A stretch of 64,000 nt of DNA from Gambelia wislizenii. Its lineage: Eukaryota > Chordata > Lepidosauria > Squamata > Crotaphytidae. Position numbers and translations under genes: made by a program. Numbering within the stretch: position 1 is the stretch's first letter; each line of letters opens with the position of its first letter. The notes beneath the pieces are model-generated. The model made no database searches, was not told where the DNA came from, and was given only the letters and a program-made list of their open reading frames with translations. Shown here piece after piece: positions 47,701-52,690 of the stretch. The stretch is taken from positions 59,919,001 through 59,983,000 of the forward strand of contig JAUMIR010000005.1 in assembly GCA_030847615.1 (NCBI GenBank), read 5' to 3'.

Positions 47701-47807
47701 AGTGGCTGCTTTGGACAGGTCTGTTCCAGTTCTCCAAACATGAACTTCCACATAACCAGCACTTTCAGCCACATGATATTCAGTGTCACCAAAGTAAAAA
47801 GCAGGCT
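12135..47807 (-). CDS. FREM3: FREM3, C-terminal half: 18 last coding exons, 5' exons outside window
   Basis: Eighteen exons join in phase from 47807 down to the stop at 12135: 3,515 nt, a split first codon plus 1,170 residues, with no internal stop. The product belongs to the FRAS1/FREM family of basement-membrane proteins that anchor epidermis to dermis. In order it encodes three Calx-beta repeats (47807-42887, running into 41047), a FREM-specific ectodomain with conserved cysteines (39121-13532), a membrane-proximal region with an RTRR furin-type site, one transmembrane helix, and a 36-residue cytoplasmic tail ending SSEV. FREM2 is the closest family member by protein. I assign FREM3 by its position, converging on SMARCA5 as in human. 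The upstream CSPG repeats and two more Calx-beta repeats would be beyond 64000. Confidence 0.88.
13532..13678 (-). CDS. FREM3: FREM3 exon: ectodomain
   Basis: The acceptor is ttgttttgtag and the donor gtaaaa. It is 147 bp, phase 0 to 0. It encodes [20 protein letters not shown] through LLSTPLFQ. The intron before it is only 97 bp (13679-13775), the shortest in the gene. Confidence 0.92.
13776..13963 (-). CDS. FREM3: FREM3 exon: ectodomain, cysteine-containing
   Basis: The acceptor is catcttttag and the donor gtatgt. It is 188 bp, phase 1 to 0. It encodes [20 protein letters not shown] through SLLYRFKIL, with cysteines at CNIEKVFLC and YGCLAD. Confidence 0.92.
14645..14960. repeat. unclassified interspersed repeat, related to 7560-7795
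   Basis: It shares in inverted orientation a block containing GAAGCATCTGGCTATGTCCC with 7560-7795, a sign of a dispersed family. No coding frame or TIR is clear. Confidence 0.4.
16733..16758. repeat. (CT)n microsatellite
   Basis: The dinucleotide run abuts the 3' end of the LINE fragment on the minus strand. Confidence 0.9.
16741..16980 (-). mobile_element. 3' end of a non-LTR LINE, same family as 63256-63780
   Basis: On the minus strand the sequence matches the last ~200 bp of the LINE at the right edge, including the zinc-finger-like C-terminus ([18 protein letters not shown] in the proper frame) and a (GA)n end. It lies in the FREM3 intron about 80 bp after the donor at 17062. Confidence 0.75.
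17062..17188 (-). CDS. FREM3: FREM3 exon: ectodomain
   Basis: The acceptor is ttttatccag and the donor gtaaag. It is 127 bp, phase 0 to 1. It encodes [20 protein letters not shown] and [20 protein letters not shown]. Confidence 0.92.
17640..17858. mobile_element. hAT-like MITE
   Basis: The right end reads GGTCAAGAACCACTG, whose reverse complement is the hAT-type CAGTGGTTCTTGACC. The left end TAGGGGTTCCTGACC is a decayed match. Confidence 0.5.
17950..18138 (+). mobile_element. CR1 LINE 3' fragment
   Basis: It matches the last ~50 codons and 3' UTR of CR1 (AGCTGTTCGGCAGTGGAACA, then GGAGGTCTTTAAACAAAGG) and ends with ATTCTATGATTCTATG. Confidence 0.9.
18290..18436. mobile_element. Tigger-like MITE, right half
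   Basis: The right end GGGTGCTACTG followed by TA is the same terminus as the complete copy at 27965-28211. The left end is not clear. Confidence 0.5.
18785..19110. repeat. unclassified repeat-like block
   Basis: The stretch resembles hAT-derived repeats (GGGGGCCACAGTTGCC near the left, CACATGTGGCCTGTAG near the right). No matched TIR was found and no gene is present. Confidence 0.3.
19320..20317 (-). mobile_element. solo LTR of a retrovirus-like or Gypsy-like element
   Basis: The 998-bp block begins TGTGATAAG and ends CATGACA, so both ends carry TGT...ACA. It is flanked by the exact 5-bp direct repeat CCTTG at 19315-19319 and 20318-20322. There is no internal gag/pol sequence, so it is a solo LTR left by recombination between two LTRs. 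An AATAAA on the minus strand near 19595 suggests minus orientation. The superfamily is not identified. Confidence 0.75.
20745..20879 (-). CDS. FREM3: FREM3 exon: ectodomain, cysteine pair
   Basis: The acceptor is ccccgctag and the donor gtaaaa. It is 135 bp, phase 0 to 0. It encodes [15 protein letters not shown], then [19 protein letters not shown]. Confidence 0.92.
21110..21412 (+). mobile_element. L2-type LINE 3' end
   Basis: It contains the L2-like 3' motif GGAAGCCGCCCTGATAGCG, then GGGCGGGATAGAAATAAA, and runs into a TTA microsatellite tail. Confidence 0.65.
21410..21436. repeat. (ATT)n microsatellite
   Basis: About eight ATT units form the tail of the preceding L2-type fragment. Confidence 0.9.
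22300..22792. repeat. GC-rich repeat with GGGCTTGT-type end
   Basis: The right end, reverse-complemented, reads GGGCTTGTATAGATGGGC, like the TIR elements at 23476 and 33842. An inner block resembles 23990-24180 (GTGACTCAGGTTGGTCACAT-like). The left end is not resolved. Confidence 0.4.
23337..23475 (+). mobile_element. CR1 LINE 3' fragment, left part (split by insertion)
   Basis: It encodes [20 protein letters not shown] in the CR1 frame and stops at CCAGAGACTAG, where the element 23476-24274 is inserted. Confidence 0.88.
23476..24274. mobile_element. non-autonomous TIR element inserted in CR1 (GGGCTTGTCTAC family)
   Basis: The ends are GGGCTTGTCTACACAAGC and, reverse-complemented, GAGCTCATCTACATGAGC (13 of 18 identical). 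The target TAG is present on both sides (23473-23475 and 24275-24277) and only once in intact CR1 copies. The 3-bp duplication suggests a PIF/Harbinger-type element, but there is no transposase here. Confidence 0.65.
23724..23987 (-). mobile_element. tRNA-derived SINE with L2-like tail, nested in the TIR element
   Basis: The minus strand has an A-box-like TGGCACAGTGGTTAAATGCC, a box B AGTTCAATTCC and ends GAGCGGGGTATAAATAAATA. A diverged copy is at 8150-8345. Confidence 0.7.
24275..24517 (+). mobile_element. CR1 LINE 3' fragment, right part
   Basis: CR1 resumes at TAGGACACAG, continues through GGAGGTTTTTAAACAGAGGC and ends TCTATGATTCTATGATT. Confidence 0.88.
24804..24931 (-). CDS. FREM3: FREM3 exon: ectodomain
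   Basis: The acceptor is tgtttttgcag and the donor gtaagt. It is 128 bp, phase 1 to 0. It encodes [20 protein letters not shown] through [10 protein letters not shown]. Confidence 0.91.
25433..25537 (-). CDS. FREM3: FREM3 exon: ectodomain, too short to show as an ORF
   Basis: The acceptor is tttatatctag and the donor gtaaga. It is 105 bp, phase 1 to 1. It encodes [19 protein letters not shown] and ends FVMSHP. I found it by reading between the neighbours; the phases fit both sides. Confidence 0.9.
26261..26453 (-). CDS. FREM3: FREM3 exon: ectodomain
   Basis: The acceptor ttttgcag precedes 26453 and the donor is gtgaag. It is 193 bp, phase 0 to 1. It encodes [20 protein letters not shown] through GSPPEAELQ. 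The intron upstream of it, 26454-33073, is the longest between exons recognised here. Confidence 0.93.
27046..27320. repeat. duplicated intronic block, copy A, first part
   Basis: It shares a collinear, same-strand stretch with 39575-39840 (TGGCTGGGTTTGCAAGCAAT; AAACAAAATGCCTGGACCAA; GACTATAAGAAGGCCA). It includes a short tandem repeat of TTCTTGACCTCTGCCCTCCT at 27180-27238. Confidence 0.75.
27965..28211. mobile_element. Tigger-like MITE, complete
   Basis: It is 247 bp with ends CAGTAGCACCCC and GGGGTGCTACTG, flanked by TA on both sides (27963-27964, 28212-28213). It lies inside duplicated block A and is absent from block B. Confidence 0.75.
28237..28323. repeat. duplicated intronic block, copy A, second part
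   Basis: GGCAATCTAT...CAGGATAA.TT..TCAG...GGTCAAATGAG and GCATATTTG match 39860-39945 and run straight into a Sauria SINE in both copies. Confidence 0.7.
28324..28552 (-). mobile_element. Sauria-type SINE
   Basis: On the plus strand it reads tail to head: GTGACTTATGACAACACTAA, AACCTATCATGGGGTTTTCT, CCCAAGGTCACCCAATGGGT, then CCATGCTGGCTCC at the tRNA-like head. Confidence 0.85.
28965..29725. repeat. two diverged tandem units of ~500 bp
   Basis: 28965-29235 and 29463-29725 share TCTCTACAGAGTTGCAT, AACCCAATTGCTCCA (ACCCAATTGCTCCA) and AGGCAGG in the same order, offset by about 498 bp. On the minus strand both read LPSL...L.QPWSNWVD in one frame. The first unit keeps an open frame, 28990-29382. 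The origin is unknown (see findings). Confidence 0.6.
29724..29754. repeat. T31 homopolymer
   Basis: Thirty-one T in a row. It could be the poly(A) tail of a minus-strand retroposed copy; its length may be inexact in an assembly. Confidence 0.9.
30712..30819. repeat. perfect inverted repeat, 49-bp arms, 10-bp loop
   Basis: 30712-30760 is the exact reverse complement of 30771-30819, with loop ATCCCCAGAC between. The right flank (TTTTGGTTTTTGGATTTTGG) looks like MER2/Tigger-like sequence. Confidence 0.97.
31040..31113. mobile_element. MER2/Tigger-like terminal fragment
   Basis: TTTTGGATTTTGGAGCATTT and GGATTAGGGAT are typical of the MER2-type Tigger terminus. CR1 follows immediately at 31114. 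Confidence 0.5.
31114..32346 (-). mobile_element. CR1 LINE, 5'-truncated, long RT open frame
   Basis: The minus-strand frame 32357-31203 runs 384 codons with the start supplied by flanking DNA. It contains the RT motifs [36 protein letters not shown] and the catalytic FADD of [10 protein letters not shown], then the C-terminal region to GHLSGML. The 3' tail is (ATTCTATG)n at 31114-31137. The 5' break is at TCTGGCA, 32346. Endonuclease and most fingers are missing, so it is dead on arrival though open. Confidence 0.95.
33074..33405 (-). CDS. FREM3: FREM3 exon: FREM-specific ectodomain, cysteine-containing
   Basis: The acceptor is tctggtttcag and the donor gtatgc. It is 332 bp, phase 1 to 0, the longest internal exon. 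It encodes [20 protein letters not shown] through [10 protein letters not shown]. Confidence 0.93.
33449..33681. mobile_element. Tigger-like MITE, complete
   Basis: It is 233 bp with ends CAGTTGTCCCTTCATA and TATGGAGGGACAACTG (15 of 16 paired), with TA on both sides. It lies 44 bp beyond the FREM3 exon edge at 33405. Confidence 0.85.
33842..34340. mobile_element. non-autonomous TIR element (GGGCTTGTCTAC family)
   Basis: The ends GGACTTGTCTACAC and (reverse complement) GGGCTTGTCTGCAC are TIRs of the family seen at 23476 and 46281. The flanks are TAA and AAA. The GC-rich inside gives overlapping spurious ORFs. Confidence 0.6.
34397..34625 (-). mobile_element. Sauria-type SINE
   Basis: It shows the tail-to-head order TGTGTGCCTTCAAATTGTTT, AACCTATCATGG, CCAAGGTCATCTAGTGGGTT and the box-B complement GGGATTTTAACCC. 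Confidence 0.8.
34861..34992 (-). CDS. FREM3: FREM3 exon: FREM-specific ectodomain
   Basis: The acceptor is ttttgcacag and the donor gtaagt. It is 132 bp, phase 1 to 1. It encodes [20 protein letters not shown] through TVTMPHMD. Confidence 0.92.
36260..38280 (+). mobile_element. L2-type LINE, decayed, interrupted
   Basis: Fragments in three frames read as an L2 reverse transcriptase: [19 protein letters not shown] (36550-36591), [29 protein letters not shown], then after the insert a [11 protein letters not shown]...[11 protein letters not shown] region. The expected YADD is degraded to QKDD. It ends with CTGCTTTGAGTCCCATTTG and AATAAATAAATAAG. An insert at 37020-37344 splits it. Confidence 0.8.
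37020..37344 (+). mobile_element. A-tailed retroposed insert of unknown source, 11-bp target duplication
   Basis: It is flanked by exact copies of AAGTGAGACAA (37009-37019 and 37345-37355). The insert is purine-rich on the plus strand, holds a (GTAT)n stretch near 37260-37318 and ends ATAAATAAATAAAT before the duplicated target. I do not recognise the sequence. Confidence 0.7.
38818..39121 (-). CDS. FREM3: FREM3 exon: FREM-specific ectodomain
   Basis: The acceptor is aaacttcag and the donor gtaagt. It is 304 bp, phase 0 to 1. It encodes [20 protein letters not shown] through [12 protein letters not shown]. The fold looks immunoglobulin/FnIII-like ([23 protein letters not shown]). Confidence 0.92.
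39490..39570 (-). mobile_element. Sauria-type SINE tail fragment
   Basis: It contains GGCAACCCTAAGGTGAACCT and ATCACAGGATTTTCTTG only; the rest is missing where duplicated block B starts. Confidence 0.6.
39575..39945. repeat. duplicated intronic block, copy B
   Basis: It matches 27046-27320 and 28237-28323 in order and orientation, without the Tigger MITE and other sequence found between those two parts of copy A. Confidence 0.75.
39945..40170 (-). mobile_element. Sauria-type SINE
   Basis: It shows AACTTATGGCAACCCTAAGG, AACCTATCATGGGTTTTCTT and CTACACCACACTG at the head. It sits at the same junction as the SINE after block A. Confidence 0.85.
40889..41047 (-). CDS. FREM3: FREM3 exon: end of Calx-beta array
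   Basis: The acceptor is tttcaattcag and the donor gtatga. It is 159 bp, phase 0 to 0. It encodes [20 protein letters not shown] through TGYPVVCVT, closing the Calx-beta region. Confidence 0.9.
41350..41475 (-). mobile_element. L2-type LINE 3' end
   Basis: The plus strand reads ATTTATATCCCACCCTTCCC and then GGATTCAAGGAAGCTTACAA, the complement of the L2-like end found at 38200-38270. Confidence 0.55.
41597..42000 (+). repeat. unclassified TIR-type repeat, copy 1 of 3
   Basis: It shares CCAAATCCAC, a GATTGGTCGGA-like stretch and CCATGTTGGATTTTTG..TTAGTGA with the element at 44938 (inverted) and partly with 63790-64000. Confidence 0.45.
42385..42440. mobile_element. Tigger-like fragment
   Basis: It contains ATCCGCAGATAACTAAAACC and CACGGATATTGGTTCCGTGT, a piece of a Tigger-type MITE. 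Confidence 0.35.
42887..43017 (-). CDS. FREM3: FREM3 exon: third Calx-beta repeat, second half
   Basis: The acceptor is ctttatttcag and the donor gtaaga. It is 131 bp, phase 1 to 0. It encodes [20 protein letters not shown] and [18 protein letters not shown]. Confidence 0.9.
43562..43744 (-). CDS. FREM3: FREM3 exon: third Calx-beta repeat in window, first half
   Basis: The acceptor is ttcttgcag and the donor gtaaga. It is 183 bp, phase 1 to 1. It encodes [20 protein letters not shown] through [16 protein letters not shown]. Confidence 0.92.
44042..44206 (-). CDS. FREM3: FREM3 exon: Calx-beta repeat, second half
   Basis: The acceptor is cctcttgcag and the donor gtgagt. It is 165 bp, phase 1 to 1. 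It encodes [22 protein letters not shown] and [20 protein letters not shown]. The acidic run is the expected calcium-binding edge of the repeat. Confidence 0.92.
44619..44816 (-). CDS. FREM3: FREM3 exon: next Calx-beta repeat, first half
   Basis: The acceptor is tgctttgcag and the donor gtaagat. It is 198 bp, phase 1 to 1. It encodes [18 protein letters not shown] through [13 protein letters not shown], including the family signature [16 protein letters not shown]. Confidence 0.92.
44938..45512 (-). repeat. unclassified TIR-type repeat, copy 2 of 3
   Basis: The left end GGTCCCGTCCATACGAGG follows TAA. The right 200 bp are the reverse complement of 63800-64000 (ATGGACTTTGCAGTGGATTT; GGCTGCCCC; ATTCACATGTCGTACAGAGC). 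Confidence 0.55.
46281..46733. mobile_element. non-autonomous TIR element (GGGCTTGTCTAC family)
   Basis: The ends GGGCTTGAATACACCAGCA and (reverse complement) GGGCTTGTCTGTACTGGCA match at 13 of 19 positions. The flanking triplets are CTA and TTA. Confidence 0.55.
47042..47251 (-). CDS. FREM3: FREM3 exon: Calx-beta repeat, second half
   Basis: The acceptor is ttacatag and the donor gtaagt. It is 210 bp, phase 1 to 1. It encodes [18 protein letters not shown] and the strand motif [20 protein letters not shown], typical of the Calx-beta DDD/E-containing loops. Confidence 0.92.
47658..47807 (-). CDS. FREM3: FREM3 exon: Calx-beta repeat, first half
   Basis: The acceptor (minus strand ctatttag) precedes 47807 and the donor gtgaat follows 47658. 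It is 150 bp, phase 1 to 1. It encodes [18 protein letters not shown] through [11 protein letters not shown], the start of a Calx-beta fold. This is the most 5' exon I can recognise. Confidence 0.9.
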
Positions 47808-48234
47808 CTAAATAGAGAACATTAAATATGGAGAGAAAAGAGGGAGGGTCATCTTTTTTAAAATACAAAGGTATCATTTATGTGAGGAGAAGAATCTAAA
47901 TACTTGAGCAAACAAATGAACTAACTAGGTAAGGCAATGTGTATTTATGTAACGCTCAGGAACTGCTGACTTGCATAACATTTTGATTCACTGACATAAT
48001 GGATTTACATTTTAATAATCATATATTTTCACCGGGCCATAGGTGGTGATGTCAAGGGGGGAAAACTACTCTGCACTACAGTATATATATTTTAAAGGTC
48101 CAGCAAAGGGCTACATAAATGACCAGGGGCCTGATCATTTTCCCTGTGAGGAACAGGGACAGTGTTTGAAGCTTTATGGTTTAGAGAAAGCATTGACTAA
48201 ATGATGGCATGAAAGAGGTTTACAAATCATTATG

Positions 48235-48600
48235 TTTATTTATTGGAGCCAAATCCTGCCTTTCTCCCAAAAATCAAAGTCAAGGTAATTCACAGTAATA
48301 TTGAGTAACAAGTACAATCAACTGACAAAACAAGATTTAATATTAAAACCAAATTAAACTAAAAGTGATTTAAAACTGAAAAAAATATTGCACCCAACTC
48401 ATAATAAGCTCCTTCCTCAGCAACTGGCCAGCTGCCAAAAGTCTGTCTGAATAAACAGCCAAAATAAAAAGTTTGCCTGCATAAAAATGCTGGCAGAAGA
48501 ACAATAGGCAGGGGGCTTAGCCAAGCTCCTTTCAGCAGGGAACTCCAAAGCCTAGGAGCAGCCATTGAGAAAATCCTCTGTCATGTTCCTACCAGATGAA
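48235..48600 (-). repeat. L2-like 3' region
   Basis: The plus strand starts TTTATTTATTGGAGCCAAATC and CTGCCTTTCTCCCAAAAATC, like the L2-type ends elsewhere, then drifts into unassigned sequence. Confidence 0.45.
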
Positions 48601-48644
48601 ACACTGAGGGAGGCAGGGGTGGGCCCAGGGAGGGGTCTCTTTCA

Positions 48645-48706
48645 TAGAATCATAGAATCATAGAATCATAGAATTGTAGAGTTGGAAGAGACCACAAGGG
48701 CCATTC
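48645..48706 (-). mobile_element. CR1 LINE, extreme 3' tail only
   Basis: Four CATAGAAT units are followed by GTAGAGTTGGAAGAGACCAC and AAGGGCCATT: about 60 bp of CR1. Confidence 0.85.
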
Positions 48707-48984
48707 GAAGATCTCAAAGCTCAGGCAGGCTTGTATGGGAGAATATAACCTCTCAGACAAATTTATGTATGGTGTAAAGAAAGCAGATACAGCAGCTTTA
48801 CCTTGAATATTAGAATTTGGTGCTTTAATAAAGGATTAGATAAACTCATAGGGGACAAGGCTATCAATGATTTATTATTAGTCATGATGCCAAGGTGTTA
48901 ACTCCAGTATGAGAAGCAGTGTGCTTCTGACTGTTAGTTCAGGGGAATACTATTGCTATCATAGACTGCCTGACTAAATAACAA

Positions 48985-49375
48985 CAACAACAGCAGCAAC
49001 AATTTCTTACCAACATCTCCCTATGGATTGAGGCGGAGAACAACACAGTAACATACGAGACATAAGAATGATTAAAACACATTATCAATTAAAAACATAT
49101 ATCAATTTAAAAGAACAAGTAAAACCAAGACATTTTAAAACAGTCAACACACAATTTAAAACTCACACTTTAAAATCATTTGGATAGGCCTGCTGGAAGA
49201 GGTTAGTCTTTAAAGCTGATTTGAATTCTGGCAGCTCTTCTGGCAGGCCGTTCTAGAGTCCTAAGGAGGCTGAAGAAAAAGTTCTCTGGGTGACAGTCCC
49301 CAACCTAGTCCTGGCTGACTGGAGCAAATGTCCCCCAGGGGACTTAAGTGTACAGGGCGGATTAAATAGATTTTC
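48985..49375 (-). repeat. unclassified LINE-tail-like repeat
   Basis: It begins with (AAC)n and has GGATTGAGGCGGAGAACAAC, similar to L2-type ends. It ends at the Penelope 3' end. No coding frame is visible. Confidence 0.35.
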
Positions 49376-50320
49376 CTTGGGGTTTTTTTTCTGGGTTGTG
49401 AGGCAGTGTTCTGGAATAGTTTCTTTCTGATGTTTCACCTGCATCTGTGGTTGACATCTTCAGAGAATGGTTGTGTAGGGGTGTGTGTAGAGTTTAAATA
49501 CTGTGAACTCCTGTTGGGGAGGATATGTACATTTGTGTAATTGAATGGTTAGTTTCTGGGTATAGAAATGCAAGGCTCGTTAGTGTCTGTTTGGCTAACG
49601 GTTGGTTAATGGGCCATTATCTGCTGGGAATCCCCCTGTCCCAGGATGAAATTCTTTTGTAAGTGTTGAGTTTTGATTCTATTGTATTTCAAAACTGGGA
49701 GCCAGATTTTGTTTACTTTTAAGGTTTCTTCCTTCCTGTTGAAGTTGTCTGGGTGTCTGTGGATTTCAATAGCTTCTCTGTGCATTCTGACATGATAGTT
49801 GCTGGCCTGATCTAGAATTTTGGTGTTTTCAAATAGCATTTTGTGTCCAGGTTGATTTATAACATGTTCTGCTACTGCTGATTTTTCTGGTTGGCAAAGT
49901 CTGCAGTGTCTCTCATGTTCCTTGATTTGTGTTTGCACACTGCGTTTAGTGGTCCCTATGTAAACTTGTCCACAGCTGCATGGTATGCGGTAAACTCCTG
50001 CAGCTTTGAGAGGGTGTCTTTTGTCCTTCGCTGAGCATAGCATTTCTTGGATTTTTTGGGTTGGTCTATAGATTGTTTGGAGGTTGTGTTTCCTCATCAG
50101 TTTCCCTATTCTGTGTTTGACTCCTTTGATGTATGGTAAAAATATCTTCCCTTTGGGTGGCTGTTTTTCTTCTTCATTCCTGTGTTTTTTTCTGGGTCTG
50201 GCTGCTCTTGTGATGTCTGATCTGGAGTAACGATTAGCCTGTAGGGCCCAGTTTAGGTGCCTCAATTCATCTTCCAGGTAGTGGGGTTCATAGATCCTTT
50301 ACTCTCACACAGTTGTTAGA
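49376..50320 (-). mobile_element. Penelope-like retroelement fragment with GIY-YIG endonuclease
   Basis: The minus-strand frame 50265-49606 (219 codons) encodes the end of the RT/linker region and a GIY-YIG endonuclease: GVYRIPCSCGQVYIGTT, then IKEHERHCRL and a conserved AEHVINQPGH. This arrangement (RT followed by GIY-YIG) is diagnostic of Penelope-like elements. The position that normally carries the catalytic arginine before IKEH reads Gln (VQTQIKEH), so the nuclease is probably inactive. The RT is absent. The 3' UTR (complement of TCTGAAGATGTCAACCACAG) recurs at 56232. Confidence 0.9.
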
Positions 50321-50550
50321 ACTTTGCTCTCACACAGGGCTTGAGAAAGTATTCCTATCTTTTTGAATACACAAATGCCTCAGTCTGAATGTAATACGGA
50401 GTTTAAACACATTTGCACACTTCTGTGTAATCCCTCTAATTTTCTGAATAGAGATAAGGACTTAGCAATATTTTGCCCAAAGGAGGAAAGAGCCCTTTTG
50501 TTTTTTGCATGCAACCAGAGAGCATCCATCTTTGACCTTTCAGTTCTGTA

Positions 50551-51938
50551 GAATCATAGAATCATAGAATTGCAGAGTTGGAAGAGACCACGAGGGCCAT
50601 CCAGTCCAACCCCCCTGCCACGCAGGAAATCTTGATCAAAGCATCCCCGACAGATGGCCATCCAGCCTCTGTTTAAAGACCTCCAAGGAAGGAGACCCCA
50701 CCACGCTCCGAGGGAGTGTGTTCCACTGCCGAACAGCTCTTACTGTCAAAAAGTTCCTCCTCATGTTGAGGTGGAATCTCTGTTCCTGGAGCTTGCATCC
50801 ATTGCTCCGTGTTCCAGTCTCTGGAGCAGCAGAAAACAAGCCTGCTCCATCCTCAGAGTGACATCCCTTCAAATACTTAAACAGGGCTATCATATCGCCT
50901 CTTAACCGTCTTTTTTCCAGGCTAAACATACCCAGCTCCCTAAGTCTCGCCTCATAAGGCATCGTTTCCAGACCTTTCACCATTTTAGTTGCCCTTCTCT
51001 GGACACACTCCAATTTGTCAAGATCCTTTCTGAATTGTGGTGCCCAGAACTGGACACAGTATTCTAAGTGAGGTCTGACCAAGGCAGAATAGAGTGGCAC
51101 TATTACTTCCCTTGATCTAGACACTATACTTCTATTGATACATCCCAAAATCGCATTGGCCTTTTTAGCTGCCGCATCACACTGTTGGCTCATGTTCAAC
51201 TTGTGGTCTACTAGGACTCCTAGATCCCTTTCGCACATAGTCTCATTCAGCCAGGTCTCTCCCATCCTATATTTATGCATTTCATTTTTCCGCCCTAAAT
51301 GCAGTACTTTACATTTCTCCGTATTGAATTTCATTTTGTTCGCTTTGGCCCAGCTCTCCAGTCTATCCAGGTCATTCTGAATTTTGATCCTGTCATCTAG
51401 GGTATTAGCTACTCCTCCCAATTTGGTGTCATCTGCAAATTTGATAAGTATGCCCCTAATTCCCTCATCTAAGTCATTGATAAAGATGTTGAATAGCACT
51501 GGGCCCAGGACAGAACCCTGTGGCAACCCACTGGTCACATCTTTCCAAGACGAAGAGGAGCCACTGCTGAGCACCCTTTGGGTTCGGTCGGTCAACCAAT
51601 TACAAATCCATTGAACAGTTAACTTGTCTAGCCCACATTTTACAAGCTTGTTTGCAAGAATGTCATGGGGAACCTTGTCAAAGGCCTTACTGCAATCAAG
51701 GTATGCGATGTCCACAGCATTCCCTTTATCTACCAAGCTGGTAACTTTATCAAAAAAAGAGATCAGATTAGTCTGGCATGACTTGTTTCTCTGAAACCCA
51801 TGCTGACTTTTTGTGATTATGGCATTGCCTTCTAAATGTTCACAGACTCTGTTTAATGATCTGCTCTAGAATCTTCCCTGGTATTGATGTCAGACTAACT
51901 GGACGATAATTGTTGGGATCCTCTTTTTTCCCCTTTTA
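50551..51938 (-). mobile_element. CR1 LINE, 5'-truncated
   Basis: The minus-strand frame 51736-50636 (366 codons) covers the RT palm to the C-terminus with FADD intact. By eye it differs from the 56506 copy by about a dozen residues. A 2-bp deletion near 51853 breaks the frame upstream. The 3' tail is TCATAGAATCATAGAAT. Confidence 0.95.
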
Positions 51939-51971
51939 CTGTAATTTTACTGTACATGTAAACATAATGTA

Positions 51972-52203
51972 GAGCCAATGTGGTCTAGCAATCTGAGTGC
52001 TAGACTATTACTCCAAGAGACCAGGGTTCAAATCCCCACTCAGCCATGGAAGCCCTTGGGCAAATCACCCTCTCTCAGCCTCACAGGGAGGCAAGGGCAA
52101 ACCCCCTCTGAACAAATCTTGCCAAGACAACTTCATGACAGGTTCACCTCATGGTAGCTGTAAGTCAGAAGTTACATGTAGGCACACAAACCACAAACAT
52201 AAT
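51972..52203 (+). mobile_element. Sauria-type SINE, near complete
   Basis: The tRNA-like head GAGCCAATGTGGTCTAGCAA (A box) and GGGTTCAAATCCC (B box) is followed by the conserved body (AACAAATCTTGCCAAGACAA) and a Bov-B-like tail (AGCTGTAAGTCAGAAGTTAC). Confidence 0.88.
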
Positions 52204-52451
52204 GTTGATGTGAGTAAATGGTTCCATGGAGTGCCAATGCTGATGAATGGTGTACAAATTATCTAAATAAATAAATAAATGAAAAACCATTAATCAGGGC
52301 ATCTCTAAACAATGCTTATAGAAAAAGCGCACAGTTGTGTGCATAGCTCCTAACAACAGAAGTCTATACATGGCTCCTCATGGTTCAAGTGACATCTTCC
52401 CCCAAGGGAGTTACTATAAAACTGAAGCCACTGAGGTTACCAGGACTATGT

Positions 52452-52690
52452 TTGTGTGTATATATGCCGTCAAGTCACTTGTTGACATATAACTATTCCA
52501 TAGGTTTCATAGGGTTTTCTTATGCAAGGAATATTCATAGGTGGTTCTGGCAGTTCCTTCCTCTGAAATACTATAGCCTACAGGACCTGGTATTCCTTGG
52601 CAGTCTCCCATCCAAGTACTAACCAGGGCTGACCCTGTTTAGCTTCCAAGATCAGACAGACTCTGGTGCCTTTAGAGTATTTAGGCAGGT
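52452..52690 (-). mobile_element. 5S-rRNA-derived SINE with Bov-B-like tail
   Basis: The plus strand shows the complement of the 5S internal promoter region (TCTCCCATCCAAGTACTAAC; CTTCCAAGATCAGACAGA). Before it is TCATAGGGTTTTCTTATGCA, the Bov-B-type end. The head is the promoter, the tail is borrowed from a LINE. Confidence 0.85.

Noticed and set aside
51972..52040. tRNA gene
   Set aside because: A and B boxes are present but no cloverleaf can be completed and the sequence continues into the SINE body.
52580..52680. 5S rRNA gene
   Set aside because: Only the internal promoter part is 5S-like, it is diverged, and it is joined to a LINE-type tail; it is a SINE. The same holds for 54935-55165.
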